DNA of 8,139 nt, from contig JAUICS010000046.1 in assembly GCA_030427765.1 (NCBI GenBank), forward strand, positions 1 through 8,139, written 5' to 3'. The stretch's first letter is position 1. Each line of letters starts with the position of its first letter. The notes beneath the pieces were generated by a model, which ran no database searches, was not told where the DNA came from, and was given only the letters and a program-made list of their open reading frames with translations. Source of the DNA: Alphaproteobacteria bacterium. Its GTDB lineage: Bacteria > Pseudomonadota > Alphaproteobacteria > Micavibrionales > Micavibrionaceae. Of this stretch, positions 1 to 6,243 are shown in pieces. The position numbers and the translations under genes were made by a program.

Positions 1-559
1 CTTTGATCGCCTTATCCATGTCGTCGGAATAGCTGATCGATGCCGTAAAGTCCTGACGACGTTGCTGGTTACGAGAAAAGTTCTGGATTTCCTTGTTCCA
101 AACCTGACTGTTCGGTGCAAAAATGTACACGTTATCTGCCGTTGAAAGCTCCGTTCCGAATAAACCAAGGCTTTGCACCGTGCCGCTTACGGAACCGACA
201 GTGATAAAATCACCAACGTTAAATGGACGAAGCATAAGAAGCATCACACCGGATGCTACGTTGCTGAGTGTACCTTGAAGGGCCAAACCAATCGCCAAAC
301 CGGCGGCACCGAGTACGGCAATAAGTGATGCCGTTTGCACGCCAAATTGTGATAGAACCGTCACAAACGCAATTGCAAGAATTGCATATTTCGCAAGACC
401 GCCTAGGAACGTACGAAGCGTTGAATCCAAACGATCAACACTCTTGATTGCCTTACTTGCATAACCTCCAATTGCATAACCGGCAATCAAAATGACGATC
501 GCCGTTATGACACGAACCGCCCAAACCGTTAAAAATGCTGTAAAACTTACTGGTTCCAT
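1..559 (-). CDS. MscS-family mechanosensitive ion channel, C-terminus cut by window edge
   Basis: The first 186 residues of a small-conductance mechanosensitive channel of the inner membrane, which releases ions and small solutes when turgor rises. Three hydrophobic segments are visible at about residues 9-33, 57-75 and 78-110. The third is the Gly/Ala-rich pore helix (AAGLAIGLALQGTLSNVASG, about 85-104), followed by the beta-domain start RPFNVGDFI (111-119) and the family motif PNSQVWNKEIQNFS (149-162), then ISYSDDMDKAI. This order is diagnostic of MscS (PF00924). The start at 557-559 is supported by AAGGAG about 8 bases upstream. It lies 49 bases after der on the same strand with no convincing terminator between, so it may share that transcript. 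The N-terminus is of the short MscS type, without a large extra periplasmic domain. The C-terminal cytoplasmic vestibule lies beyond position 1. Confidence 0.93.
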   Translation of the reverse strand, partial: MEPVSFTAFLTVWAVRVITAIVILIAGYAIGGYASKAIKSVDRLDSTLRTFLGGLAKYAILAIAFVTVLSQFGVQTASLIAVLGAAGLAIGLALQGTLSNVASGVMLLMLRPFNVGDFITVGSVSGTVQSLGLFGTELSTADNVYIFAPNSQVWNKEIQNFSRNQQRRQDFTASISYSDDMDKAIK

Positions 560-608
560 GAAATCTCTCCTTCAGAAAAAAATTAAGTAAGTGTTGTGTA
601 AAAAAACT

Positions 609-2048
609 TTAATCTTTATAGGGGTTTTTACTGGTCCTGACAAGAATCCTTATCGGGATTCCGCTCATATCAAAATCCTTATACAAACCATTGATCAAGT
701 ACCGCTCATAGGCAGACGGCAAGCCATCCGGACGTGATACCCAAAGCGCGAATGTTGGTGGTTTGCTTTTGATCTGGGTCATGTAACGCATTTTGTTGGA
801 TCGCCCTTTCACCAGTGGCGGCGGATTAAATTCCATCTGGTGTTTCACCCAGCGGTTTAGCGGACTTGTCGGCACGCGTTTATTCCATTTATCAAACGTC
901 TCGATAACAACATCCATCAATTTATCGATTTTATGTTCGTTTAATGCCGAAATACAGACATAGGGCAGGTTTTTGACCTGTGATAAGGAATGCGCAAGTT
1001 TTTCGTTAATCAGCTCAAGAATATCCTTTTTGCCTTTCACAGAGTCCCATTTATTCACGGCAATCACTAACGCACGCCCTTCATTCAACGCGTGTGAGGC
1101 AATGGCAACATCCTGCTTCTCCATCGGCATATTGGCGTCAATGACCAGAATAATAACCTGCGCAAGACGGATAGACCGGAACGCCTCCTTTGAAGACGCG
1201 TCTTCCAGCTTTTCTTTAATTTTAGCGCGTTTCCGGATACCCGCAGTGTCCACAAGGCGCAGACGGCGGCCATTATATTCCCAATCGGTTGATACACTAT
1301 CACGTGTGATACCGGCCTCCGGCCCCGTCATCATGCGGTGTTCGTGCACAACCGCGTTCAATAACGTTGATTTTCCGGCATTCGGACGACCAACAATCGC
1401 CACTTTTATTGGTTTGTGCGTGTCGTCCTTGATATCAAACGCCTCGGCAAAGTCAAAATCCTCATCGCCTTCAACCTCATCGATGTTGTCAAGCAAGTCC
1501 ACTGCGCTTGTATCAAGCTCGTCATCTCCGCCCTGTTCCTGCTGCTCAACATACTTCTTTTCATATTCGATGAGCTCCTGATACAGGATATCCATGCCAA
1601 TTCCATGTTCGGCAGATAACGGGATAGGTTCCCCTAAACCAAGTCTGTACGCCTCCGCACGTACGGGGATTTCAAGCTCCTCTTTTTCGCATTTATTCAT
1701 GCAGATCAAAATGTCTTTATCCTGCCGCCGCAGCCATTTTGCAAAGTGCATATCAAGTGAGGTCAAACCGGCCCGCACATCAATCATAAACAGCCAAACA
1801 TCGGCCTTTTCCATCGCACGTTCGGTTTGGGAACGCATACGGCCCTGAATACTGTCATCCAGAGTATCTTCCAGACCGGCCGTATCCATAACATTAAGTT
1901 TCATATCAAACAGCTGCCCCTCAGCAACCTGCCAGTCACGGGTTACACCTGGCGTATTATCGACAATCGCCATCTTCTTTTTGATAAGACGGTTAAACAA
2001 TGTCGACTTTCCGACATTCGGACGACCAATGATAGCAACAGTTAACAT
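609..2048 (-). CDS. der: Ribosome biogenesis GTPase Der (EngA)
   Basis: Essential double-GTPase that assists late assembly of the 50S ribosomal subunit in the cytoplasm. At 479 residues it is within the usual range. First G domain: P-loop GRPNVGKST (8-16), GVTRD switch I (34-38), DTAG (55-58), NKCE as G4 (118-121), SAEHG as G5 (145-149). An acidic linker covers about 167-212. Second G domain: GRPNAGKST (220-228), GITRD (246-250), DTAG (267-270), NKWD (332-335), SAL (367-369). A KH-like RNA-binding domain follows from about 385 and ends in KNPYKD. The first G4 motif has Glu instead of the canonical Asp; from memory, alphaproteobacterial Der proteins often carry NKAE there, so this is probably lineage-typical. 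The ATG at 2046-2048 puts MLTVAIIGRP at the N-terminus as in homologues; I see no strong Shine-Dalgarno sequence. The bamB stop is 24 bases upstream, which suggests cotranscription. Confidence 0.97.
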   Translation of the reverse strand: MLTVAIIGRPNVGKSTLFNRLIKKKMAIVDNTPGVTRDWQVAEGQLFDMKLNVMDTAGLEDTLDDSIQGRMRSQTERAMEKADVWLFMIDVRAGLTSLDMHFAKWLRRQDKDILICMNKCEKEELEIPVRAEAYRLGLGEPIPLSAEHGIGMDILYQELIEYEKKYVEQQEQGGDDELDTSAVDLLDNIDEVEGDEDFDFAEAFDIKDDTHKPIKVAIVGRPNAGKSTLLNAVVHEHRMMTGPEAGITRDSVSTDWEYNGRRLRLVDTAGIRKRAKIKEKLEDASSKEAFRSIRLAQVIILVIDANMPMEKQDVAIASHALNEGRALVIAVNKWDSVKGKKDILELINEKLAHSLSQVKNLPYVCISALNEHKIDKLMDVVIETFDKWNKRVPTSPLNRWVKHQMEFNPPPLVKGRSNKMRYMTQIKSKPPTFALWVSRPDGLPSAYERYLINGLYKDFDMSGIPIRILVRTSKNPYKD

Positions 2049-2072
2049 GGTAAATACACGCCGTTAGAATTC

Positions 2073-3413
2073 TTATTTATACGCAAGTAATGTACCGTTA
2101 TTAGACAGGAAGTACATTGTTTGGCCTGCGACAATCGGTGGAATCTTCACGCTATAACCCAACGACCATTCCCGAATGACAGAACCATCCTGAGGCGCAA
2201 TTTCATACACCATACCATCTGAACCCGCAACAAAAACCCGGCCACCCGCAACTACCGGGCCTACCATAACGATTTTGCCTTCACGGTCTTTTTGGTCTTT
2301 GTAACGCGGCAATTCGGTGACCCAGTGGATAGAACCCGTGCTGCGTGACATGCTTATGACTTTATTTTCGGCGGTAAGAACAAAAACCTGCCCGCCCGCA
2401 ACCCACGGTGTTTCGGAACCACTAACCTCGCGTTGCCAAACGCGGCGGCCCGTACGCTGGTCAATCGCGGCAATACGTCCGGCATAACTGATGGCAATAA
2501 CAAGACCGCGGTCAATAACCGGCAATCCACGAATTTCCGAGAGGCTTTCCATACCGCCTAAACGCCGAAGTGGTGATAAATTGTCCTGCCAGGCCACTGC
2601 GCCATTTTCAACACTCAGGGCATATAATTCACCGGATGAGTATGCCGGAACAACGATATCACGGTTCGCAGCCGGGCTTGGCGAGCCGAGTAAACCAGAT
2701 GTTTCTTCAAACCCGCTATGATCCCACAATGCACTTCCGTCCTCCGCAGAATAGGCCAGCAGTTTATTATCAATTGTCTGCACAAAAACACGGCCATTAA
2801 TCACATTCGGCGCCGCACGCGCCGCAGAAATCAGTTTTACACGCCACTTAATGTCACCAGTGGCTCCATCAATGCTCAAAAGTTCGTCATAACCATTTGT
2901 AACGAAGATATCACCGCGATAACCGGCAAGCCCGCCACCTATAACCTCATCATCCTCATCTTCTTTCGATACATCAATACTCCAGACACGGTTCCCGTTT
3001 TCGATTTTAAATGCAGACAGACGATGGTTTGTGTCCATTGCATACACATGATCATTAGTCACAATCGGCTGGGTCGTAAGTGGAATAGCACTCGAACCAC
3101 CACTGCCAATTGATGTACTCCATTGACGCGACAACTCGCCCTCGGCGATATCAAGGTTATTCATCACATGGTTTGGATATCCGCCTTGCTGCGGCCAGAA
3201 ATCATTTCGCCACGGCTCCGGCAAGCTGTAATCCAGAAGGGCTTTATCAGGACTATCCGGTTCCAGCTCCTTTTGGAACTCAATAACCGATATACGCTCA
3301 CCCTCTAACGGCGGCTCATCATCATCACCAAATATGCTGGAACATCCGGCCTGAAACATCGTTAGGCATAACAAAGACGTTAAACATAATTTTGAAAGGT
3401 CTTTTTTCAGCAT
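2073..3413 (-). CDS. bamB: BamB-like outer-membrane assembly lipoprotein (PQQ-type beta-propeller)
   Basis: Predicted lipoprotein of the BAM complex, which folds beta-barrel proteins into the outer membrane; BamB is its propeller scaffold subunit. The 446-residue product starts with a basic stretch, a hydrophobic core (about 9-20) and a Cys at 24 followed by SS, as expected for a lipoprotein signal. The lipobox (FQAGC) is imperfect because position -3 is Gln rather than Leu. An acidic linker and ERISV (40-44) follow. From about residue 90 there are repeated PQQ/WD-like blades with motifs such as AFKIENGNRVW, SIDGATGDIKW, AYSAEDGSALW, ALSVENGAVAW, AIDQRTGRRVW and SMSRSTGSIHW. CGGAG lies about 8 bases before the ATG. 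It sits between the yfgM-like gene (26-base gap) and der (24-base gap), the conserved proteobacterial order, which strengthens the BamB assignment over a generic PQQ-repeat enzyme. No dehydrogenase catalytic features are visible. Confidence 0.92.
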   Translation of the reverse strand: MLKKDLSKLCLTSLLCLTMFQAGCSSIFGDDDEPPLEGERISVIEFQKELEPDSPDKALLDYSLPEPWRNDFWPQQGGYPNHVMNNLDIAEGELSRQWSTSIGSGGSSAIPLTTQPIVTNDHVYAMDTNHRLSAFKIENGNRVWSIDVSKEDEDDEVIGGGLAGYRGDIFVTNGYDELLSIDGATGDIKWRVKLISAARAAPNVINGRVFVQTIDNKLLAYSAEDGSALWDHSGFEETSGLLGSPSPAANRDIVVPAYSSGELYALSVENGAVAWQDNLSPLRRLGGMESLSEIRGLPVIDRGLVIAISYAGRIAAIDQRTGRRVWQREVSGSETPWVAGGQVFVLTAENKVISMSRSTGSIHWVTELPRYKDQKDREGKIVMVGPVVAGGRVFVAGSDGMVYEIAPQDGSVIREWSLGYSVKIPPIVAGQTMYFLSNNGTLLAYK

Positions 3414-3439
3414 ATTGGGCTCCGAATATTAGGCTGTAA

Positions 3440-4144
3440 TTATTGGCTATCACCCGCAGCAACCGCTTTTTTAGCGGCACGGTAATTAATAACCGATTCC
3501 ATGGCGTTTATTGCCTTGGTCAGTGCGGGCTGCGAAATCTTGCTTTTTTGAATATTGCTTAAGTGACGAAGTGCCAATTCATCGTTATTCATGTGGTACG
3601 CCGCAACCTGGGCAGACAAGAAATTGGCCTGATTATACCATGGGTTATTATGGTCCGCCGCCATTTTATCAAGGTAATTCAGGATATTCTGACCGGCTTG
3701 CTGGCTTTCTGCACCGTCTTCACTCTCAGTTTTTACGGCCATCAAGGCACGTGCATACTTTAAACGGGCAAAATCACGAAAGAACGGATCAACGTCCTGT
3801 GCCTCCGCCGCGGTCTGAAAATATCCAATTGCCTTTTCCGGTTCATCTAAACCGAGCGCATCTTCGCCCGCACGGATCAAAAGCATTTGGGCATGTAAAC
3901 CTTTCAGCTCGTCTTTACGCGCCTCATACGCCGCCGTTAAGTCATCTTCCTGAATTGCCGCCAGAAACGCCTCGGTCTGTTTTTCAAAATGTGCGCGTTT
4001 ATAATATAACCAGCCATTCATCGCCGCCGTACCAACAATAATCAGGATGACCACACCAATGATCAGATTACCGTTGTCTTTCCAGAATTTTTCCAGCTTC
4101 TCTTGCTTAACAGCATCATCCACTTCCGTAAAAATATCGGACAT
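3440..4144 (-). CDS. YfgM-like membrane-anchored tetratricopeptide protein
   Basis: A 234-residue protein of the YfgM type (TPR-like domain, PF09976). In E. coli YfgM is an ancillary SecYEG translocon subunit that works with the periplasmic chaperone PpiD. The N-terminus MSDIFTEVDDAVKQEKLEKFWKDNG resembles alphaproteobacterial homologues. One transmembrane helix (about 25-48, NLIIGVVILIIVGTAAMNGW) should anchor it in the inner membrane with the helical-repeat part in the periplasm. The remainder is Ala-rich and helical, with TPR-like stretches such as EKAIGYFQTAAEAQ and FARLKYARALMAV. The C-terminus is short and Lys/Ala-rich. An AGGAAG/AAAGGG stretch before the ATG can serve as ribosome binding site. 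Position directly before bamB and der matches the widely conserved yfgM-bamB-der cluster. The TPR signal alone is generic; the gene context is what makes the call firm. Confidence 0.88.
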   Translation of the reverse strand: MSDIFTEVDDAVKQEKLEKFWKDNGNLIIGVVILIIVGTAAMNGWLYYKRAHFEKQTEAFLAAIQEDDLTAAYEARKDELKGLHAQMLLIRAGEDALGLDEPEKAIGYFQTAAEAQDVDPFFRDFARLKYARALMAVKTESEDGAESQQAGQNILNYLDKMAADHNNPWYNQANFLSAQVAAYHMNNDELALRHLSNIQKSKISQPALTKAINAMESVINYRAAKKAVAAGDSQ

Positions 4145-4170
4145 AATTACCCTTTCTTCCTATAAAAATC

Positions 4171-4182
4171 GCTCTTTAGAGC
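4171..4182 (-). terminator. Weak hairpin with T-run between the redoxin and yfgM-like genes
   Basis: On the minus strand GCTCTAAAGAGC forms a short stem (GCTC/GAGC, loop TAAA; five pairs only if the loop shrinks to two bases) followed by GATTTTTA. It lies between the redoxin stop (4199) and the yfgM-like start (4144). The stem is short, so at best it is a weak or partial intrinsic terminator that lets some transcription through. It may also be chance. Confidence 0.25.
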
Positions 4183-4198
4183 CCCTAACCGAATGCGT

Positions 4199-4753
4199 TT
4201 ATGCCGCATTCTTCCATTTAATCGAACATCCCATCGATGGAAACTGCTTTTCCGGCCCTTGTCCAGTCTCCGCAATCGCCAACATGGCATTTACCAACTC
4301 TTTTTCCGTTGTATCATTGGCGGCGTTCTTACCCGCGCTATCAACACGTCCGCGATATTGAAGTTCACCGCCCGCATTAAATCCGTATATATCGGGTGTG
4401 CAGATCGCCCCAAACGCCTTTGCAATATCTTGCGTTTCATCAATTACATACGGAAACGAAAATCCGTTTTCCTCGGCAAAAACCTTCATATTGTCAAACG
4501 AGTCCGCCGGATAGTTCACCGTATCATTTGACATGACGGCGATTGCGCCAAATCTTTTCGCCTGTAATGATTTAATATCTTCAACCAGACGGTCAATAAC
4601 CGCCACTACATACGGGCAATGGTTACAGATAACAACAAGCCCCTTCTCCCCCTTAACGGCGTCATACGTGTATGTTTGACCGTCTGTACCCTTTAATGAA
4701 AAGTCGGGAATTTGAAAACCTTTATTCGCTTCCGGCGTTTCTAGCAATGCCAT
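4199..4753 (-). CDS. Thioredoxin-fold redoxin of the AhpC/TSA-TlpA superfamily (CNHC motif)
   Basis: A 184-residue cytoplasmic thioredoxin-like protein with no signal peptide or membrane segment. The N-terminal part has the peroxiredoxin-like opening FQIPDFSLKGTDGQTYTYD (13-31). Then comes ICNHCPYVVAV (42-52) with a CxxC-type pair at Cys43 and Cys46, a third Cys in CTPD (118-121) in place of the usual cis-Pro strand motif, and GRVDSA (135-140). A conserved tail, PSMGCSIKWK (172-181), adds Cys176. This layout matches the widespread 'thioredoxin family protein' group whose members begin GxxxPxFxL and contain CNHCPYV. The physiological substrate is not known to me; redox or peroxide-related chemistry is inferred from fold and cysteines. 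AAAGGAAAG lies 8 bases before the ATG. It is divergent from the DUF2794 gene and 54 bases upstream of the yfgM-like gene. Confidence 0.85.
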   Translation of the reverse strand: MALLETPEANKGFQIPDFSLKGTDGQTYTYDAVKGEKGLVVICNHCPYVVAVIDRLVEDIKSLQAKRFGAIAVMSNDTVNYPADSFDNMKVFAEENGFSFPYVIDETQDIAKAFGAICTPDIYGFNAGGELQYRGRVDSAGKNAANDTTEKELVNAMLAIAETGQGPEKQFPSMGCSIKWKNAA

Positions 4754-4774
4754 ATAAAATCTTTCCTTTTCAGC

Positions 4775-4780
4775 TTTATA
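4775..4780 (-). promoter_or_regulatory. Candidate -10 element for the redoxin gene
   Basis: On the minus strand TATAAA (one mismatch to TATAAT) would place transcription start near 4768, about 15 bases before the redoxin ATG and just ahead of its AAGGA ribosome binding site. A possible -35 TTGCCC lies upstream with a long spacer of about 19 bases, so support is modest. Confidence 0.35.
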
Positions 4781-4785
4781 ACTGG

Positions 4786-4791
4786 TACAAT
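4786..4791 (+). promoter_or_regulatory. Candidate -10 element for the DUF2794-amidotransferase unit, possibly leaderless
   Basis: TACAAT (one mismatch to TATAAT) ends six bases before the ATG at 4798, so the expected transcription start falls on or next to the start codon. No good Shine-Dalgarno sequence precedes that ATG, which fits a leaderless message. I see no convincing -35 at 16-18 bases. It lies only five bases from the oppositely oriented redoxin -10. Confidence 0.35.
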
Positions 4792-4797
4792 AGAGAT

Positions 4798-5172
4798 ATG
4801 GGCAATACTATACAACCCGATAGTAAGATTGGCTATACACGCCGTGAATTTAATCAAATTTTCCAGATATATAGTCGCCATGTCTATACTGGGCTTTTCC
4901 GCGACTTTTCCTTCAGTGAAATTAACGGCTGCTACTTCATCTCGTTTAAGGAAGATGCGGGGCAAACACCACTGATAACCGTTGAAAAACGCAAGTTAGG
5001 GCCGGATCGCTCCCTTTTTGTGGCCACAACACGCGGGCCAAAAGGCCGCATCATTGAAATTGCACGTAGTGAGAAGATCAAATCCTTCGTTGATAAACTG
5101 CATGGTCACGTCGATGTCATCCTGAAAACAAAAACCGAGGGCAATTCCAACATAAAAGGAATGTATGCCTGA
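4798..5172 (+). CDS. DUF2794 family protein, function unknown
   Basis: A 124-residue soluble protein that I recognise as DUF2794, a small family found mainly in Alphaproteobacteria. Family-like features are YTRREFNQIFQIYSRHVYTG (14-33), FRDFSF, the Phe-rich strand YFISFKED, and PLITVEKRKLGPDRSLFVAT, followed by the C-terminal IIEIARSEKIKSFVDKL helix. No signal peptide, membrane segment or catalytic motif is visible. The frame is open further upstream (from 4672), but that part is antisense to the redoxin coding region; the ATG at 4798 gives the length and N-terminus expected of the family. Its stop overlaps the start of the amidotransferase by one base (TGATG), so the two are very likely translated in a coupled way and may act together. 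No biochemical role is known to me. Confidence 0.85.
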   Translation: MGNTIQPDSKIGYTRREFNQIFQIYSRHVYTGLFRDFSFSEINGCYFISFKEDAGQTPLITVEKRKLGPDRSLFVATTRGPKGRIIEIARSEKIKSFVDKLHGHVDVILKTKTEGNSNIKGMYA

Positions 5173-6002
5173 TGTGCAGATGGATTGCATATAGCGGCGA
5201 CCCGATATTTATCGACCAATTGGTGGTGCAGCCAACACATTCCCTGCTTGCACAAAGCCTTGATACACGTATGAACCATACACGTGACGGATCGTTATGG
5301 GCCACAAACGGTGATGGTTTCGGCATTGGTTGGTACGGGAAAAAGGTCACACCGGGCCTTTTCCGGAATATCCAGCCTGCATGGAATGACATGAATTTAC
5401 ATGAGGTCACATCCCAGATCGAATCGCGCCTGTTTTTCGCGCACATACGGGCCACGACAACGGGCGGTGTGCAATTAACAAACTGCCACCCTTTCAAGTA
5501 CAAAAACTGGCTGTTTCAACACAACGGGCATATCCGTGATTTTGAAATCATTCGCAAAGACCTGCAAATGGATATTGCAAATGACCTTTTTCCAAAAATT
5601 CAGGGAAATACGGATAGTGAGACGTTTTTCTTTCTTACCCTAACATACGGTTTGCAGGATAACCCGCGCGATGCAATACAAAAAGCCATTACACGTGTTG
5701 AAAAGGCGTTTAAAGACCACGGACTCGACGACCATGATGTCCAGTTGTCATGTTCGTTAACCGATGGGCACACGACACACACCATTCGATACTGCAATGT
5801 TGGAAAGCCGAAATCCCAATTTTATACAACTGGCCGGAAAGGCATAACAGACATTAGCGGCAATACATCCGGCATACCGGAAAACGCCATCATTGTTGTG
5901 TCGGAACCGCTAGACGATTTAAGCTCATTCTGGCATGAAATTCCGGCAAATTCCTTTGGATCCATTCAGGACGGAATGGTCGATGTCCAATGTTTGTTTT
6001 AA
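5172..6002 (+). CDS. Class II glutamine amidotransferase (YafJ/EgtC-like)
   Basis: A 276-residue protein with an Ntn-hydrolase glutaminase fold. Start MCRW puts Cys at position 2, the nucleophile exposed after Met removal, which fixes the ATG at 5172. Other conserved parts are DGFGIGWYG (48-56), AHIRATT (90-96, substrate-binding Arg), NCHPF (104-108), the oxyanion/active-site HNG (117-119) and GNTDSETFF (145-153). The length is that of stand-alone class II amidotransferases (GATase_4/6 types such as YafJ and EgtC), with no synthetase domain attached. It could hydrolyse a gamma-glutamyl amide or deliver ammonia to a partner; the true substrate is unknown. No other ergothioneine genes are in the window, so EgtC function is not supported. 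It is translationally coupled to the DUF2794 gene, and the stop is seven bases from the 3' end of the convergent tRNA gene. Confidence 0.9.
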   Translation: MCRWIAYSGDPIFIDQLVVQPTHSLLAQSLDTRMNHTRDGSLWATNGDGFGIGWYGKKVTPGLFRNIQPAWNDMNLHEVTSQIESRLFFAHIRATTTGGVQLTNCHPFKYKNWLFQHNGHIRDFEIIRKDLQMDIANDLFPKIQGNTDSETFFFLTLTYGLQDNPRDAIQKAITRVEKAFKDHGLDDHDVQLSCSLTDGHTTHTIRYCNVGKPKSQFYTTGRKGITDISGNTSGIPENAIIVVSEPLDDLSSFWHEIPANSFGSIQDGMVDVQCLF

Positions 6003-6009
6003 GAAAAAA

Positions 6010-6085
6010 TGGCGCACCCGGCAAGAATCGAACTTGCGACACCTGGCTCCGGAAACCAGTGCTCTATCCACTGAGCTACGGGTGC
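6010..6085 (-). tRNA. tRNA-Arg (anticodon CCG)
   Basis: On the minus strand a 76-base cloverleaf is readable. The acceptor stem is GCACCCG/CGGGTGC with discriminator G and an encoded CCA (6012-6010). The D-arm region is GCTCAGTGGATAGAGC, the anticodon stem is CTGGT/GCCAG around loop TTCCGGA (anticodon CCG, reading CGG), and the T-loop is TTCGATT. A run of six T residues follows the CCA directly on the same strand and may help termination. It is convergent with the amidotransferase gene, and the predicted polysaccharide locus begins on its other side. Confidence 0.96.
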
Positions 6086-6146
6086 TAATAATGCGATACC
6101 AATAACACATATTTCGTCAGGGGAGCAATAAACAGTTCTTGATAAC

Positions 6147-6175
6147 CTGAAAAAGAGCCTTCCGCCGGCTATAAC
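6147..6175 (+). promoter_or_regulatory. Candidate promoter for the beta-barrel gene
   Basis: CTGAAA (6147-6152, four of six matches to TTGACA) and TATAAC (6170-6175, five of six matches to TATAAT) are separated by 17 bases. Transcription would start near 6182, upstream of the terminator-like hairpin and 62 bases before the barrel ATG. This rests on consensus matching alone. Confidence 0.35.
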
Positions 6176-6201
6176 GAATCGCGTATTCTGAATGTGTCAA
6201 C

Positions 6202-6221
6202 ACGGGAATTCTCCCGTTTTT
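6202..6221 (+). terminator. Intrinsic terminator hairpin in front of the beta-barrel gene
   Basis: ACGGGA and TCCCGT form a perfect six-base-pair stem with loop ATTC, followed at once by further T residues (five in a row counting the last stem base). There is no T-run on the other strand, so it points rightwards. It ends 22 bases before the barrel ATG. It could end transcripts from the DUF2794-amidotransferase unit about 200 bases upstream, or act as an attenuator in the barrel leader. Confidence 0.65.
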
Positions 6222-6243
6222 CTTAAGCAAAAACGTTTTAAAA

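Noticed and set aside
118..121. Residues 118-121 of Der (NKCE) as a defective G4 motif (numbers are residues, not bases)
   Set aside because: Glu at this position is, as far as I recall, usual in alphaproteobacterial Der first G domains, so it is not treated as a loss of function.
973..1581. 202-codon open frame on the plus strand
   Set aside because: It is fully antisense to der, low in complexity (Ser-rich), and resembles no family I know; der on the minus strand has every expected motif.
2718..3113. 131-codon open frame on the plus strand
   Set aside because: Antisense to bamB, with no recognisable domain and no ribosome binding site support.
3511..4041. 176-codon open frame on the plus strand
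   Set aside because: Antisense to the yfgM-like gene; its Pro/His-rich composition is typical of a shadow frame.
5925..6110. 61-codon open frame on the minus strand
   Set aside because: It crosses the tRNA-Arg gene; its SSVDRALVSGARCRKFDSCRVRHF-like product is the familiar translation of a tRNA.
6230..6239. AAAACGTTTT palindrome before the barrel ATG as an operator
   Set aside because: A short AT-rich palindrome with no second copy noticed near it; too likely by chance.
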